Shown here piece after piece: positions 9,197 to 17,935 of a stretch of DNA of 64,000 nucleotides (position 1 is the stretch's first letter; each line of letters opens with the position of its first letter). This stretch comes from Okeania sp. SIO1I7 (GTDB taxonomy: Bacteria; Cyanobacteriota; Cyanobacteriia; Cyanobacteriales; Microcoleaceae). A program made the translations under genes and the position numbers. Where the stretch lies: NCBI GenBank assembly GCA_010672585.1, contig JAAHGF010000004.1, forward strand, positions 92,831 to 156,830, in the 5' to 3' direction. Below the pieces are notes generated by a model, which worked only from the letters and a program-made list of their open reading frames with translations, was not told where the DNA came from and ran no database searches.

Positions 9197-10576
9197 ATGG
9201 TTTTAGACCAATCATCAATCAGTAAGATATTAAATAAACAACGTCAATTTTTTGCCACAGGAAAGACTAGAAATGTTGAATTTAGAATAAAACAACTTAA
9301 ACTTTTAAAGCAGGTTGTTTCAGATGATCGAGAACAAATAATTGCTGCTATTAAAGCAGATTTGAATCGACCAACTTTTGAAGGTTATTTTGAACTTGCT
9401 TTTGTCCAAGAGATAAATAATGCAATTAAAAAGCTAAAATTTTGGATAAAACCTAGAACAGTTTCTACCCCAATTGAACAGTTTCCTGCCGGAGCAAAAA
9501 TTTATCCAGAACCTTTAGGAGCAGTTTTGATTATTGGTGCTTGGAATTATCCATTTCAATTAGTAATATCTCCCTTATTAGGTGCTATTGCAGCAGGAAA
9601 TTGTGCAATTATTAAACCTTCAGAAGTAGCTGCTAATACATCTGAGGTTGTGGCTAATTTAATTGCTAATACTTTTGACCCTGTTTATATTGCTACGGTT
9701 ACAGGAGGAGTAGAAATAACTCAACAGTTATTAGCAGAAAAATTTGACCATATTTTCTTTACTGGAGGTACAAGGGTAGGCAAAATAGTGATGGAAGCTG
9801 CTGCTAAAAATCTCACCCCTGTTACTTTAGAATTAGGTGGAAAAAGTCCTTGTATTGTTGATTATGATATTCAGTTGGAATATACGGCAAAACGTATTGC
9901 TTGGGGAAAGTTTATTAATGCTGGTCAAACTTGTGTTGCTCCTGATTATTTGTTGGTAAATCAAGCAGTTAAATCAGATTTATTAGATCGAATTAAAAAA
10001 TATATTGTTGAATTTTATGGTAAAAATCCTGCTAATAGTCCAGATTATTGTCGGATTATTAATGAAAAACAATTTAGTAGATTAACTAACTTACTCCAAG
10101 ATGGAAAAATAGTTATTGGTGGTGAAACTAATTCAGAAGACCGCTACATTGCTCCAACAATTATTGAGGGAGTTTCCTGGGATTCGTTAATTATGCAAGA
10201 GGAAATTTTTGGACCTATTTTGCCTGTTTTAGAATACAGTAATTTAGAAGAGGCGATCGCTATTGTTAATTCTCGTCCTAAACCTTTAGCACTTTATTTC
10301 TTTTCTCGAAACAAACAAAAACAAGAGCAAGTTTTAACAGAAACTTCTTCTGGTAATGTTTGTATTAATGATACTGTGATGCAATTTGGAGTAGTCTCTT
10401 TACCATTTGGCGGTATAGGAAATAGTGGTATTGGTAGTTATCATGGTAAGGCTAGTTTTGATACTTTTTCCCATTACAAAAGTGTGTTGAAAAAGGGTTT
10501 ATGGTTGGATTTAAACTGGCGATATGCTCCGTACAAACATAAAATAAGTTTGATTAAAAAAGTGATTTTTAAGTAA
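9197..10576 (+). CDS. ALDH3-type (fatty) aldehyde dehydrogenase
   Basis: The 459-aa length is typical of the short ALDH3/fatty-aldehyde group. It has the cofactor-site motif FTGGTRVGK, the general base in LELGGKSP (Glu about 212), the catalytic cysteine in NAGQTCVAPDY (Cys about 246) and the late motifs QEEIFGP and PFGGIGNSGIG. The C-terminus (FDTFSHYKSVLKK and the basic end HKISLIKKVIFK) is characteristic of fatty aldehyde dehydrogenases. It should oxidise medium- to long-chain aldehydes to acids with NAD(P)+, possibly as part of aldehyde detoxification or alkane turnover. A TAGGAGAAAAACT ribosome site supports the ATG. It is apparently monocistronic. Confidence 0.93.
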   Translation: MVLDQSSISKILNKQRQFFATGKTRNVEFRIKQLKLLKQVVSDDREQIIAAIKADLNRPTFEGYFELAFVQEINNAIKKLKFWIKPRTVSTPIEQFPAGAKIYPEPLGAVLIIGAWNYPFQLVISPLLGAIAAGNCAIIKPSEVAANTSEVVANLIANTFDPVYIATVTGGVEITQQLLAEKFDHIFFTGGTRVGKIVMEAAAKNLTPVTLELGGKSPCIVDYDIQLEYTAKRIAWGKFINAGQTCVAPDYLLVNQAVKSDLLDRIKKYIVEFYGKNPANSPDYCRIINEKQFSRLTNLLQDGKIVIGGETNSEDRYIAPTIIEGVSWDSLIMQEEIFGPILPVLEYSNLEEAIAIVNSRPKPLALYFFSRNKQKQEQVLTETSSGNVCINDTVMQFGVVSLPFGGIGNSGIGSYHGKASFDTFSHYKSVLKKGLWLDLNWRYAPYKHKISLIKKVIFK

Positions 10577-10599
10577 TATAGCGCTACCCACTAGGGAAC

Positions 10600-10646
10600 T
10601 TTCAATAATTAATAATTAATAATTAATAATTAATAATTAATAATTA
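10600..10646. repeat. AATTAAT heptanucleotide tract
   Basis: Six tandem 7-nt units. Every frame contains TAA, so unlike the TTCCTTC type it cannot be tolerated inside a gene. Confidence 0.9.
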
Positions 10647-10730
10647 CTGGAGAGTACAAAGTTCTTCTGAAAAATAATTTACTTTCAAGACTGAAAGTAT
10701 CACTGGAAAAGGCTTACATAACCTATATTA

Positions 10731-10970
10731 GGGTTGGCTGAATAAGTCTTCTAGTAGAGGTAGGAGACAGGAGACAGAAAACAGGAGACAGGAGAAATGG
10801 GAATTTACAGGAGGTAGGAGCGGGCGTTTTGTCCCTTAATTTTTCTGCCCAAATCTTGACCAAAATCCGCTCCTAATTGAACAATTACCACTTAAAACCT
10901 CGAACTTTTTGATACTTAAAAAGGCACTTACCTTTATCTATAAAGACTTTTAGATTTAATCAGCAAGCCC
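10731..10970. mobile_element. MITE-like non-autonomous element, copy 2
   Basis: Inverse orientation to copy 1. Termini are GGGTTGGCTGA and TCAGCAAGCCC, flanked on both sides by TATATTA (7-bp apparent target duplication). It shares CAAAACGCCCGCTCCTACC and GTCTTTATAGATAA (read on the minus strand) with copy 1. Confidence 0.85.
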
Positions 10971-11056
10971 TATATTAGTGAATTGAGATTTTCTAACCTT
11001 GAAATCCCTGAAAGCCTTAGCTAGCAATAGTTATTCCCAGAACTTTGCACTTTCTA

Positions 11057-11160
11057 GTTAATAATTATCTCTTTTTAAAAAGAAGGGGATTGGTTAAAAG
11101 GATTTTTTTTCTTTATTATTCCCTTAAAAGGGGAGGCTTTAAACCATAATTTTTCGGTAA
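11057..11160 (+). repeat. Dispersed repeat family II, copy C
   Basis: TTAATAATTATCTCTTTTTA, then AAGGGGATTGG, then CCCTTAAAAGGGGAGGCTTT and the end TTTTTCGGTAA. Confidence 0.75.
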
Positions 11161-11259
11161 CACTTCAGTTATTAAGTAATTAACTTATGCCCATGGATTT
11201 TTTTTGCTAATTTTACCCAAATTAATGTTAATTATTCTTATGTTTACTACTCCCCCACT

Positions 11260-11374
11260 GTAAGCATTCAGCCGTCAGCCATCAGCTATCAGCTATTGCT
11301 TTTAATTTATGATAAAAGCTTTATTAATGTAAGCATTCAGCCGTCAGCCATCAGCTATCAGCTATTGCTTTTAG
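11260..11374. repeat. Two direct CAGCTATCAGC-rich repeats
   Basis: Near-identical 46-bp copies at 11260-11305 and 11329-11374, each starting GTAAGCATTCAGCCGTCAGC and ending AGCTATTGCTTTTA. Related sequence occurs near 59264. Confidence 0.85.
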
Positions 11375-11486
11375 TTTAGGGGAAAAATTTTATGAACCGT
11401 CTTGCTACAAAAGTTGCCTCCCTGGTCCTTAAAGTCAGTTGTTAATTTAAACACCGTCCTTTAAGTAGAGAGTCTTGTAGCTGATA

Positions 11487-11557
11487 GCTGACTGCTAATA
11501 GCTGAATGCTTACTTATTAATTGTCTTACTTTAAGCATTCAGCATTCAGCAGTCAGC
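11487..11557. other. 26-bp arm hairpin made of CAGC repeats
   Basis: The arm at 11487-11512 (GCTGACTGCTAATAGCTGAA and on) pairs with 11532-11557 (TAAGCATTCAGCATTCAGCA and on) with a few mismatches and a 19-nt loop. It lies between genes that converge (aldehyde dehydrogenase and TPR), so it may help separate their transcripts. Confidence 0.55.
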
Positions 11558-11819
11558 TATTCCTACGGAATGCTGCGCAAACAGCTTTATTACTTTTAAA
11601 GGATAAAAAAAGCAATTTCATCAAAGCTTCAGAGTACTAATTTCTGGTTGAAAATGTAGTATAAATTAAATGAATGCTTGCTTTATTCATTAGACATCTC
11701 CAATAATAAAAAATCAAATCAATTATCCCACAGCAATTATCAATTCTTTCCCCCACTCCCCTACTCCCCCACTCCCCCACTCCCCTATTCCCTACTCCCT
11801 ATTCCCTATTTTCTATTCT

Positions 11820-13286
11820 TTATTTTGTCTGTAAATTTTCTAAAGCTTGATGAGCGCTAGATAAATTTGGTGCAAGTTCAATAGCTTTTTCTAACGAAGA
11901 TATTGCTTGTTCATCTAAGCCCAAATTAGTCAAAGCTTCGCCTAAATGATAATGTAAAACACCCGAATTTGGATGAAGTTCAATTGCCCTATTATAAGAA
12001 GCGATCGCTTCATTCCACTTTTCTAAACTTGCCAAAGCATATCCTAATTTATGGTGAAGATCGGCAGCAGTAGGATTAAGATTTACCACTCGACGATAAG
12101 CAGAAATAGCCTCATCAATAAATCCTTGTTGTTCCATCATTTCTGCTAATTTTAAATGAGAATCTATGACAGTTTTATTCTGTTCTTGTCTTCTGGCCAA
12201 TGCCTCTTGTAGATGTTGATTAAACTTTTGATTATCTGGTTTAATTTCTACAGCTTTTTGATAACAATTTATTGCTTCTTCCCACTTTTGCATTTCTGTT
12301 AATGCTTCTCCCAACTGGTCATGTACAACTGCTGAATTAGGATTGATTTTGAGAACCTCACGATATTCAGCTATAGCTTCTTCCCATTTTTTGAGTTGAG
12401 CAAAAGCATAAGCTAACTGATGATGAATTATTGCTGAATTAGGATTAAATTCAATTGCATTTTCATAGGCAGCAATAGCTTCTTCCCATTTTTTGAGTTG
12501 GGCTAAAGCTGCTCCTAAATGATGATAAATTTCGGCATTTTTGAGATTTAGGGAAATAGTTTGCATACAAGCATCAATGGCTTCTTCCCATTTTTGTAAC
12601 TTAGTTAAAGCTAGCCCAATATAATAGTAAGCTTCTGCTAAATCTGGGTTTAAATCAAGAGCATGACGGTAAGAAATAACTGCTTGTTCGAGTTGACCAG
12701 AATTTTCTAGAACCTTACCTAAACTCAAATGATATTCTGGCAAATAGGGATTAATTTCAATGGCTTGATTAAGAGTATCTATAGATTCATTCCACTCTTT
12801 TTTATTTGCTAGAGCTTCCCCTAAATATTGATAAGCTGAAGCAAAGTTTTGGTCAATTTCAATAGCATGACGATAAGCAACTATTGCTTCATCAAATAAT
12901 CCTTGTTTTGCCAAAGCAAATCCTAAACTACTATAAAATTTGGGAAATTCTGAATTAATTTCAATCGCTTGGTTTAGATAAATAACTGCCTCATCAAATC
13001 TATCTAATTTAATTAAAATTTCTCCTAAATTATAGTAAGACCAAGGATAATTTGGTTGCAGTTGAATTCCTTGGTGATATATATTTGCTGCTGCTTCTAA
13101 ATTGCCCTGTAAACTAAGAGCTTCTCCCAAGTTTTGATAAGCTACTGCTGATTTAGGATTAAGTTGAATTACTTGTTGGTAAGCATCAACAGCTTCTGCT
13201 AAATTACCTTCTCTTAGTAGTTTATTGGCAGTACGAAGATAGTTGACACTGCTTTCTGTTTCTGTTGCTATTTTTGAGGTTGACAT
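11820..13286 (-). CDS. TPR-repeat protein (about 13-14 repeats)
   Basis: The 488-aa protein is almost entirely tetratricopeptide repeats of 34 residues with the consensus W-EAI--Y--AIELNPN----Y--LG-AL. The first begins near residue 17 (TANKLLREGNLAEAVDAYQQ) and the last ends near 485. There is no catalytic domain, signal peptide or membrane segment. The repeat block resembles the N-terminal part of the glycosyltransferase-linked TPR proteins at 32228-38131 and 38653-41913. It could be a free scaffold for the same modification machinery, or an origin or remnant of those fusions. It sits at the left edge of the modular enzyme locus, opposite in strand to the sulfotransferase gene. TPR identity is certain, the role is not. 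Confidence 0.9.
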   Translation of the reverse strand: MSTSKIATETESSVNYLRTANKLLREGNLAEAVDAYQQVIQLNPKSAVAYQNLGEALSLQGNLEAAANIYHQGIQLQPNYPWSYYNLGEILIKLDRFDEAVIYLNQAIEINSEFPKFYSSLGFALAKQGLFDEAIVAYRHAIEIDQNFASAYQYLGEALANKKEWNESIDTLNQAIEINPYLPEYHLSLGKVLENSGQLEQAVISYRHALDLNPDLAEAYYYIGLALTKLQKWEEAIDACMQTISLNLKNAEIYHHLGAALAQLKKWEEAIAAYENAIEFNPNSAIIHHQLAYAFAQLKKWEEAIAEYREVLKINPNSAVVHDQLGEALTEMQKWEEAINCYQKAVEIKPDNQKFNQHLQEALARRQEQNKTVIDSHLKLAEMMEQQGFIDEAISAYRRVVNLNPTAADLHHKLGYALASLEKWNEAIASYNRAIELHPNSGVLHYHLGEALTNLGLDEQAISSLEKAIELAPNLSSAHQALENLQTK

Positions 13287-14409
13287 TATTATTTAAAATT
13301 TCCTTTATTTGATAGTTCTGTGTTGGACAATATTGCTCATTAGATGCTAATATTCTACAGTATTTTAGTAGGTTAATTCTGCCCATAAATTTATATAGAA
13401 TCAAATTACCCTGATGTAGTTAACATCATATAGGAAATGTTTTCCTATGTCACTTACTTGAGCCAAGATTACTAAATTTACCAGAGTAAATTAAAAAAAT
13501 TATTATAGGCTGAATTTTGCTCAATAAATAGTTTTTGTTGAGTATTTAAACTATTTAAAGAAGGAGGAAATATTTAGTTATCTCAGAGATAAGGAACAAG
13601 TGGATGGGAATACTGAAAAGTTGCCACTTCGCTCCACAGGACCCCAAGCAATTGTAGACATTACAGGTGAGGTGTGAGATATTAAACTCATCAGGGAAAA
13701 AATAACTTTATTTGTAAAAGAAAACCCAATTTCGCTTAACAGAGAAGATAAAATCTAGGTTTTCCTACTCGCGAACCTGTGAATATATATTTTTTTTAAT
13801 TTTTTCCCACACTTCCCACACTCTCTCTAGCATTACTATGCACCACTACCAAAATCTAAATGTGTCTTAGCTGAAGTCAGAAGTCGGAACCCCATCAGAC
13901 TTTCTGAGTGGATTGGCAAGATGATAAAATCAGGTAAATCAAAATAAGACTAAATTTATTTGAGTTTGTCCTAATGAGACTTACAAAAAACAGAAGTAGA
14001 AAAAAGGCTCAAATATAGACAGGTAGATGTTTTGATGTCAAAAAAGCATAAATCATTAATTAGCAAGGGTTTTCGGCATTTCATCCATGTAATTCCCTTG
14101 TCTAGACTGATTTTCTGGTATTTTTTCTCCCAAAAAATGTCTAAGTAGGACTAACTGAAAATTCAGACAGAAATGGATAAATGGTAACAAGCAAAAAATT
14201 AATATAAGTCATTGACAAATTTAGATGAATAATGGTAATCAGAGTTAAAATTATATAGCACTGCTAACTTATCCTAATTAATAATTAATATTAGAGCTGC
14301 TTAACTTAGTAAGTTTTGTATAATAAATTAACTCCCTAGTAATTCTAATAATTGATGTTCAAAAAAATTATATAGTAATATTAATAACCAATACATAGTC
14401 AAAATCAAT
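13287..14409. other. 1.1-kb divergent intergenic region
   Basis: Lies between the divergent TPR and sulfotransferase-coiled-coil genes. No open frame with coding character, no family-I/II/III repeat and no clear hairpin was seen. It should contain both promoters. Confidence 0.6.
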
Positions 14410-17157
14410 ATGATACACAAAACAGAAAAATCAACTCTAATTATTACCAGTATGCACCGTTCTGGAAGTTCTTTGACAACTTCCATCCTACAAAGTTCTG
14501 GTTTACATATTGGTCGGAAATTAATGGAGGGAACAGAAGATAACCCTCAAGGATATTTTGAAAATTTAGACTTCTATGAATTTCATCAACAAGTATTAGA
14601 ATCTCAAGGAATAGATAGAGATGGTTGGACACTCCAAGAAAGAATAGATATAGAAGAAAATTTTGTAGAAAGAGCAAAAGAAATTATCGCCAAAAATTCT
14701 ATAAGTGGAAATTGGGGATGGAAAGAACCTCGTACAACTTTGTTTCTAGATTTTTGGGCAAATATACTGCCAAATGCCAAATTTTTATTAATTTATCGTT
14801 CTCCTTGGGAAGTAGTTAATTCTCTATATAGTCGGCAAGATAAAATATTTCAAAGTCAGCCAGAATTAGCAGTAAAGTCATGGTTACACTACAATCAAAA
14901 AATTATTGATTTTTATAATTATGCTGCTAATCGTTGTCTATTGACAAATATTCAAACAATCATAAATAACCAAGAACTATTTATTGAAGCAATAAATCAA
15001 AAATTTAAGACAAACTTTAATTATCCCGCTGCCAATATCTACGAACCATCGTTATTTAATAATCAATTATCAGCAGAAGACCATAGATCCACTATCATAG
15101 ATTATTACTTTCCTGAAGCTATAGAAATGTACCAGGAATTAGAAGCAAGAGCTTGGAAACCCACCGATGAAATACCAGACTTTTCCTGGCAAGAAAAAAT
15201 TAAATCATCTCCCTATAGAATTTGGGCTTTTCAAGACTGGATGAATTTGTGTAGTGTAGAAAGTAAGAATAAAAACTTACTAGCAGAAGTAGAAAAATAT
15301 AAAAATCAATACCAACAAAGCCAATTAGAACTAACACAAACCCAGTCTGAATTAACACAAACACGAGATGAGTTAGAAAAATCTGCTTCTCAACTCGATA
15401 CCACCGAAACAACATTATTAGAATCTCAAAAACAACTCCACGCTACAGAAACAGTATTAGAAGAAACTCAGTCTCAACTGAAAAAAGTTGAGCATATCCA
15501 AACCAGATTTAACCAAATAGAAAATGAACTAGCTACAGCCAAATCTAAACTAGGCCAAACTCAAACTGAGCTAACACAATACCAGTCAAAACTAAATAAA
15601 GCTGAAAGTGAATTAAAAAAATATCAAGAAATAGAAAAAGAACTTATACAAACAAAATCTGAACTACAGCAAACTCAAGGAAAGCTAGTACAAAATCAGT
15701 CACAACTACATCAAACCCAAGAAGAACTAGAACAATTTACTTATAGACTTCAGCAAACAGAATCAGTATGGCAACAATCTAAATCCCAGCTAGAAAAAAC
15801 AGAATTATTGTTAGAAAAATCCGAATCCCAAAACAAACAAACTCAAGCCGAATTAGGGAAAGTAAAACATAATTTGTATGAGACTAAAGCAACATTAAAA
15901 AATTATCAAAATCAGCTACACAAAACTCAAGAAGAGTGGGAAAAATCTCAGTCTCAGTTAATAGTAACTGAAGCATCATTACAACAAGATCAGCAACAGT
16001 TAAAAAATGCAGAGACAGCATTAGAAAACTCCCACTCACAACTGAAACAAACTCAGGCAGAATTAGGATATACAAAACATAATTTATCTGAAACTAAAAG
16101 CGAATTAGTAGTTGATAAACATCAGTTACACCAAACTCAAGAAGAGTGGGAAAAATCTCAATCAAAACTAATAGCAACCGAGACAATATTACAAGAATAT
16201 CAGTCACAGTTACAGTCAAAACAGGCAGAGTTAAAAGAATCTAACTCTCAACTACAAAAGCATCAACAAAAATTAGAAAAATCTGCATCTGAGTTGCAAA
16301 AAACTAGCCAAAAATTACAACAAACTCAATCTCAGCTAAATCAAACTCAAGCCGAGTTAACAGAATCTAACTCTCAACTAAAGCAAAAAGAAACAGCACT
16401 ACAAAAGTCAGAAGCACAACTAAAAGAACTGCAAAAAAATCAGCAGGAATGGGAAATATCCAAATCTCAATCACATAAAACAAAGCAAGAATTGAAGCGC
16501 AATAACCTACAAATGCAAGAACTTCAAACAGAATTAGTAGAATCTAATTCACAACTGCAACAGACAGAAAAACTATTGCAACAATCTCACTCTCAAATGA
16601 AACAGACAAAAGCATTATTAAAAGACTTTCAAACTCAGCTACATCAAACTGATGAAAAACGAAAAAATCAGCAACTACAATTACAGGAAACTCAGGCAGT
16701 ATTGCAACAAATTCAGAGTCAATGGAGACAGACAGAAATATTATTGCAACAATCTCAATCTCAACAACAAAACTCACAGAAAGAATTAGTAAAAACAAAA
16801 TATCAACTAACACAAACTCAGTCAGAATTAGAAAAATTGCAGTATCAACAAGCCATTCTGAGAAATTCTAAATCCGAGAGTCAAACAGAATATCAACTAT
16901 TAGTTTGGGAAGCTTGGTATGCTTATCAAAAAGGTGATTTAGTTGAAATGCAAGAGCGCCTTCAGAAATCTTTGAAATATACTGAAAATTCTCGGGCAGA
17001 AATAGTAATGGAATGGTTAGATAGTTTTGCTAATTTATCTCAGCAAAAAGGTCTAGAGTTTGATACTGAAAAACTCACTAATTCTGAAGAATGGCAAAAA
17101 TTGATGAAGCGAACAATGAAAATTCAGAATAAAGCTTTAGTAGGTAGTGAAAAATAA
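14410..17157 (+). CDS. Sulfotransferase with a giant coiled-coil extension
   Basis: Residues 1 to about 270 of 915 form a PAPS-dependent sulfotransferase-like domain. The 5'-phosphosulfate loop is SMHRSGSS at 14-21, a WGWKEPRTT segment follows at about 99, and the 3'-phosphate motif is LLIYRSPWEVVNSL at about 122-135. From about 290 to 830 the chain is a Gln/Glu/Ser/Lys-rich coiled coil built on short L/T-Q-SEL---- repeats without Pro. The last 85 residues look globular (YQLLVWEAWYAYQKGDLVEM). It probably transfers sulfate to a glycan or protein in the cytoplasm, with the roughly 80-nm rod acting as spacer or oligomeriser (inference). Downstream lie a vapBC pair and a related coiled-coil methyltransferase (17936-19222), which suggests a shared assembly. 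Confidence 0.85.
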   Translation: MIHKTEKSTLIITSMHRSGSSLTTSILQSSGLHIGRKLMEGTEDNPQGYFENLDFYEFHQQVLESQGIDRDGWTLQERIDIEENFVERAKEIIAKNSISGNWGWKEPRTTLFLDFWANILPNAKFLLIYRSPWEVVNSLYSRQDKIFQSQPELAVKSWLHYNQKIIDFYNYAANRCLLTNIQTIINNQELFIEAINQKFKTNFNYPAANIYEPSLFNNQLSAEDHRSTIIDYYFPEAIEMYQELEARAWKPTDEIPDFSWQEKIKSSPYRIWAFQDWMNLCSVESKNKNLLAEVEKYKNQYQQSQLELTQTQSELTQTRDELEKSASQLDTTETTLLESQKQLHATETVLEETQSQLKKVEHIQTRFNQIENELATAKSKLGQTQTELTQYQSKLNKAESELKKYQEIEKELIQTKSELQQTQGKLVQNQSQLHQTQEELEQFTYRLQQTESVWQQSKSQLEKTELLLEKSESQNKQTQAELGKVKHNLYETKATLKNYQNQLHKTQEEWEKSQSQLIVTEASLQQDQQQLKNAETALENSHSQLKQTQAELGYTKHNLSETKSELVVDKHQLHQTQEEWEKSQSKLIATETILQEYQSQLQSKQAELKESNSQLQKHQQKLEKSASELQKTSQKLQQTQSQLNQTQAELTESNSQLKQKETALQKSEAQLKELQKNQQEWEISKSQSHKTKQELKRNNLQMQELQTELVESNSQLQQTEKLLQQSHSQMKQTKALLKDFQTQLHQTDEKRKNQQLQLQETQAVLQQIQSQWRQTEILLQQSQSQQQNSQKELVKTKYQLTQTQSELEKLQYQQAILRNSKSESQTEYQLLVWEAWYAYQKGDLVEMQERLQKSLKYTENSRAEIVMEWLDSFANLSQQKGLEFDTEKLTNSEEWQKLMKRTMKIQNKALVGSEK

Positions 17158-17287
17158 ATAGGTATTTGAAAAAAACTAGAGAATTTGGAACAAATGGGTG
17201 TAGGATAAAGTCAGTTATTCGGTGTAGTAAACTAATTTTTAGATTTTGATTCGATCGAGACCTTGGGAATATTTGAAGCAATTATTA

Positions 17288-17293
17288 AGGAGA
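17288..17293 (+). promoter_or_regulatory. Strong Shine-Dalgarno site of the antitoxin gene
   Basis: AAGGAG lies 7 nt upstream of the ATG at 17301 and fixes the start of the AbrB/MazE-like antitoxin. Confidence 0.8.
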
Positions 17294-17300
17294 GGAAAAT

Positions 17301-17561
17301 ATGCACAAGTTACCTACAGAAGTACATCTAAATCCCCAGGGAGAGTTGGTTATTCCAGTAGCCTTGTGGCAATCATTAGGATTTCAGGAGGGCGATCGAC
17401 TGATTGTCCATGAAGATAAAGGACGATTGATCTTGGAAAACCAGGAAACTATTAAGCGACGCTTGAGGACTAGATTTGAAGATGTGTCGCAGGAAAGGAG
17501 TTTGGCAGATGAATTGATTGCCGAACGCCATGGTGCAGGAAAAAAGGAAATGGCCGAATGA
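17301..17561 (+). CDS. AbrB/MazE-fold (VapB-type) antitoxin
   Basis: The 86-aa protein has an N-terminal swapped-hairpin DNA-binding fold signature, EVHLNPQGELVIPVALWQSL followed by GFQEGDRLIVHEDKGRLIL. A basic, helical tail follows that would clamp the toxin. Its ATGA stop overlaps the start of the PIN-domain gene by 4 bp, the classic vapBC arrangement. Base composition here is visibly richer in G and C than in both neighbours, a sign of acquisition. The partner toxin is broken, so this may be an orphan antitoxin acting as a DNA-binding repressor of its own promoter. Confidence 0.85.
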   Translation: MHKLPTEVHLNPQGELVIPVALWQSLGFQEGDRLIVHEDKGRLILENQETIKRRLRTRFEDVSQERSLADELIAERHGAGKKEMAE

Positions 17562-17921
17562 CAGTAGTTTTGGATGCTTCGGCATTGCTGGCCTATCTGA
17601 AAGATGAGCTAGGAAGTGATTTGGTGGATGGTGTACTGGCGGAGTCGGTTATGTCCAGCGTAAACTGGGCGGTAGTGGTGCAGAAGTCGATTTCAGCAGG
17701 TGTAGAGGTGGATGGTTTGCTGGACGATCAGCAAGCTCTGGGACTGAGGATTGAGCCGTTTACACTTGAGGATATTGTGGGAGCAAACCCGCCAAGCAGT
17801 ATTGTCTCTGGGAGACCGTGCTTGTCTCAGTCTGGGATTGCGATTGGGGGTTCCAGTTTTGACGGCTGATCGAACCTGGGCAACTCTAAATCTGTTGGTA
17901 GATGTTCGTGTAATTCGATAA
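17558..17921 (+). pseudogene. vapC: Frameshifted VapC PIN-domain toxin
   Basis: The start MTVVLDASALLAYLKDELGS is a typical PIN domain with its first catalytic Asp. In frame it runs to 17869 and ends in nonsense after FTLED. The genuine C-terminus continues in the +1 frame from about 17778 (WEQTRQAVLSLGDRACLSLG, then VPVLTADRTWATLNL) to TAA at 17919-17921. A short out-of-frame deletion between FTLED and LWEQTR therefore broke the gene. Family members usually have NWAEVV in the middle, where the Glu is a catalytic metal ligand. Here it reads NWAVVV, so activity was probably lost independently as well. If translated it would be a 103-aa truncated protein. Confidence 0.85.
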
Positions 17922-17935
17922 GGAAATGTAAATTA

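Larger units (their letters stand above)
10577..11819. other. Repeat-filled 1.24-kb gap between aldehyde dehydrogenase and TPR gene
   Basis: Contains an AATTAAT heptamer tract (10600-10646), MITE copy 2 (10731-10970), family-II copy C (11057-11160), two direct CATTCAGCCGTCAGCCATCA repeats (11260-11305 and 11329-11374), a large hairpin (11487-11557) and an ACTCCCC-type 7-nt tract (about 11748-11815). The sequence TTAGACATCTCCAATAATAA at about 11690 recurs at about 60667. No gene is supported. Confidence 0.8.

Noticed and set aside
15200-16813. Antisense frames along the sulfotransferase coiled coil
   Set aside because: They mirror the CAA/GAA/TCT-rich coding strand and read as Leu/Val/Phe-rich nonsense. 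No starts with ribosome sites.
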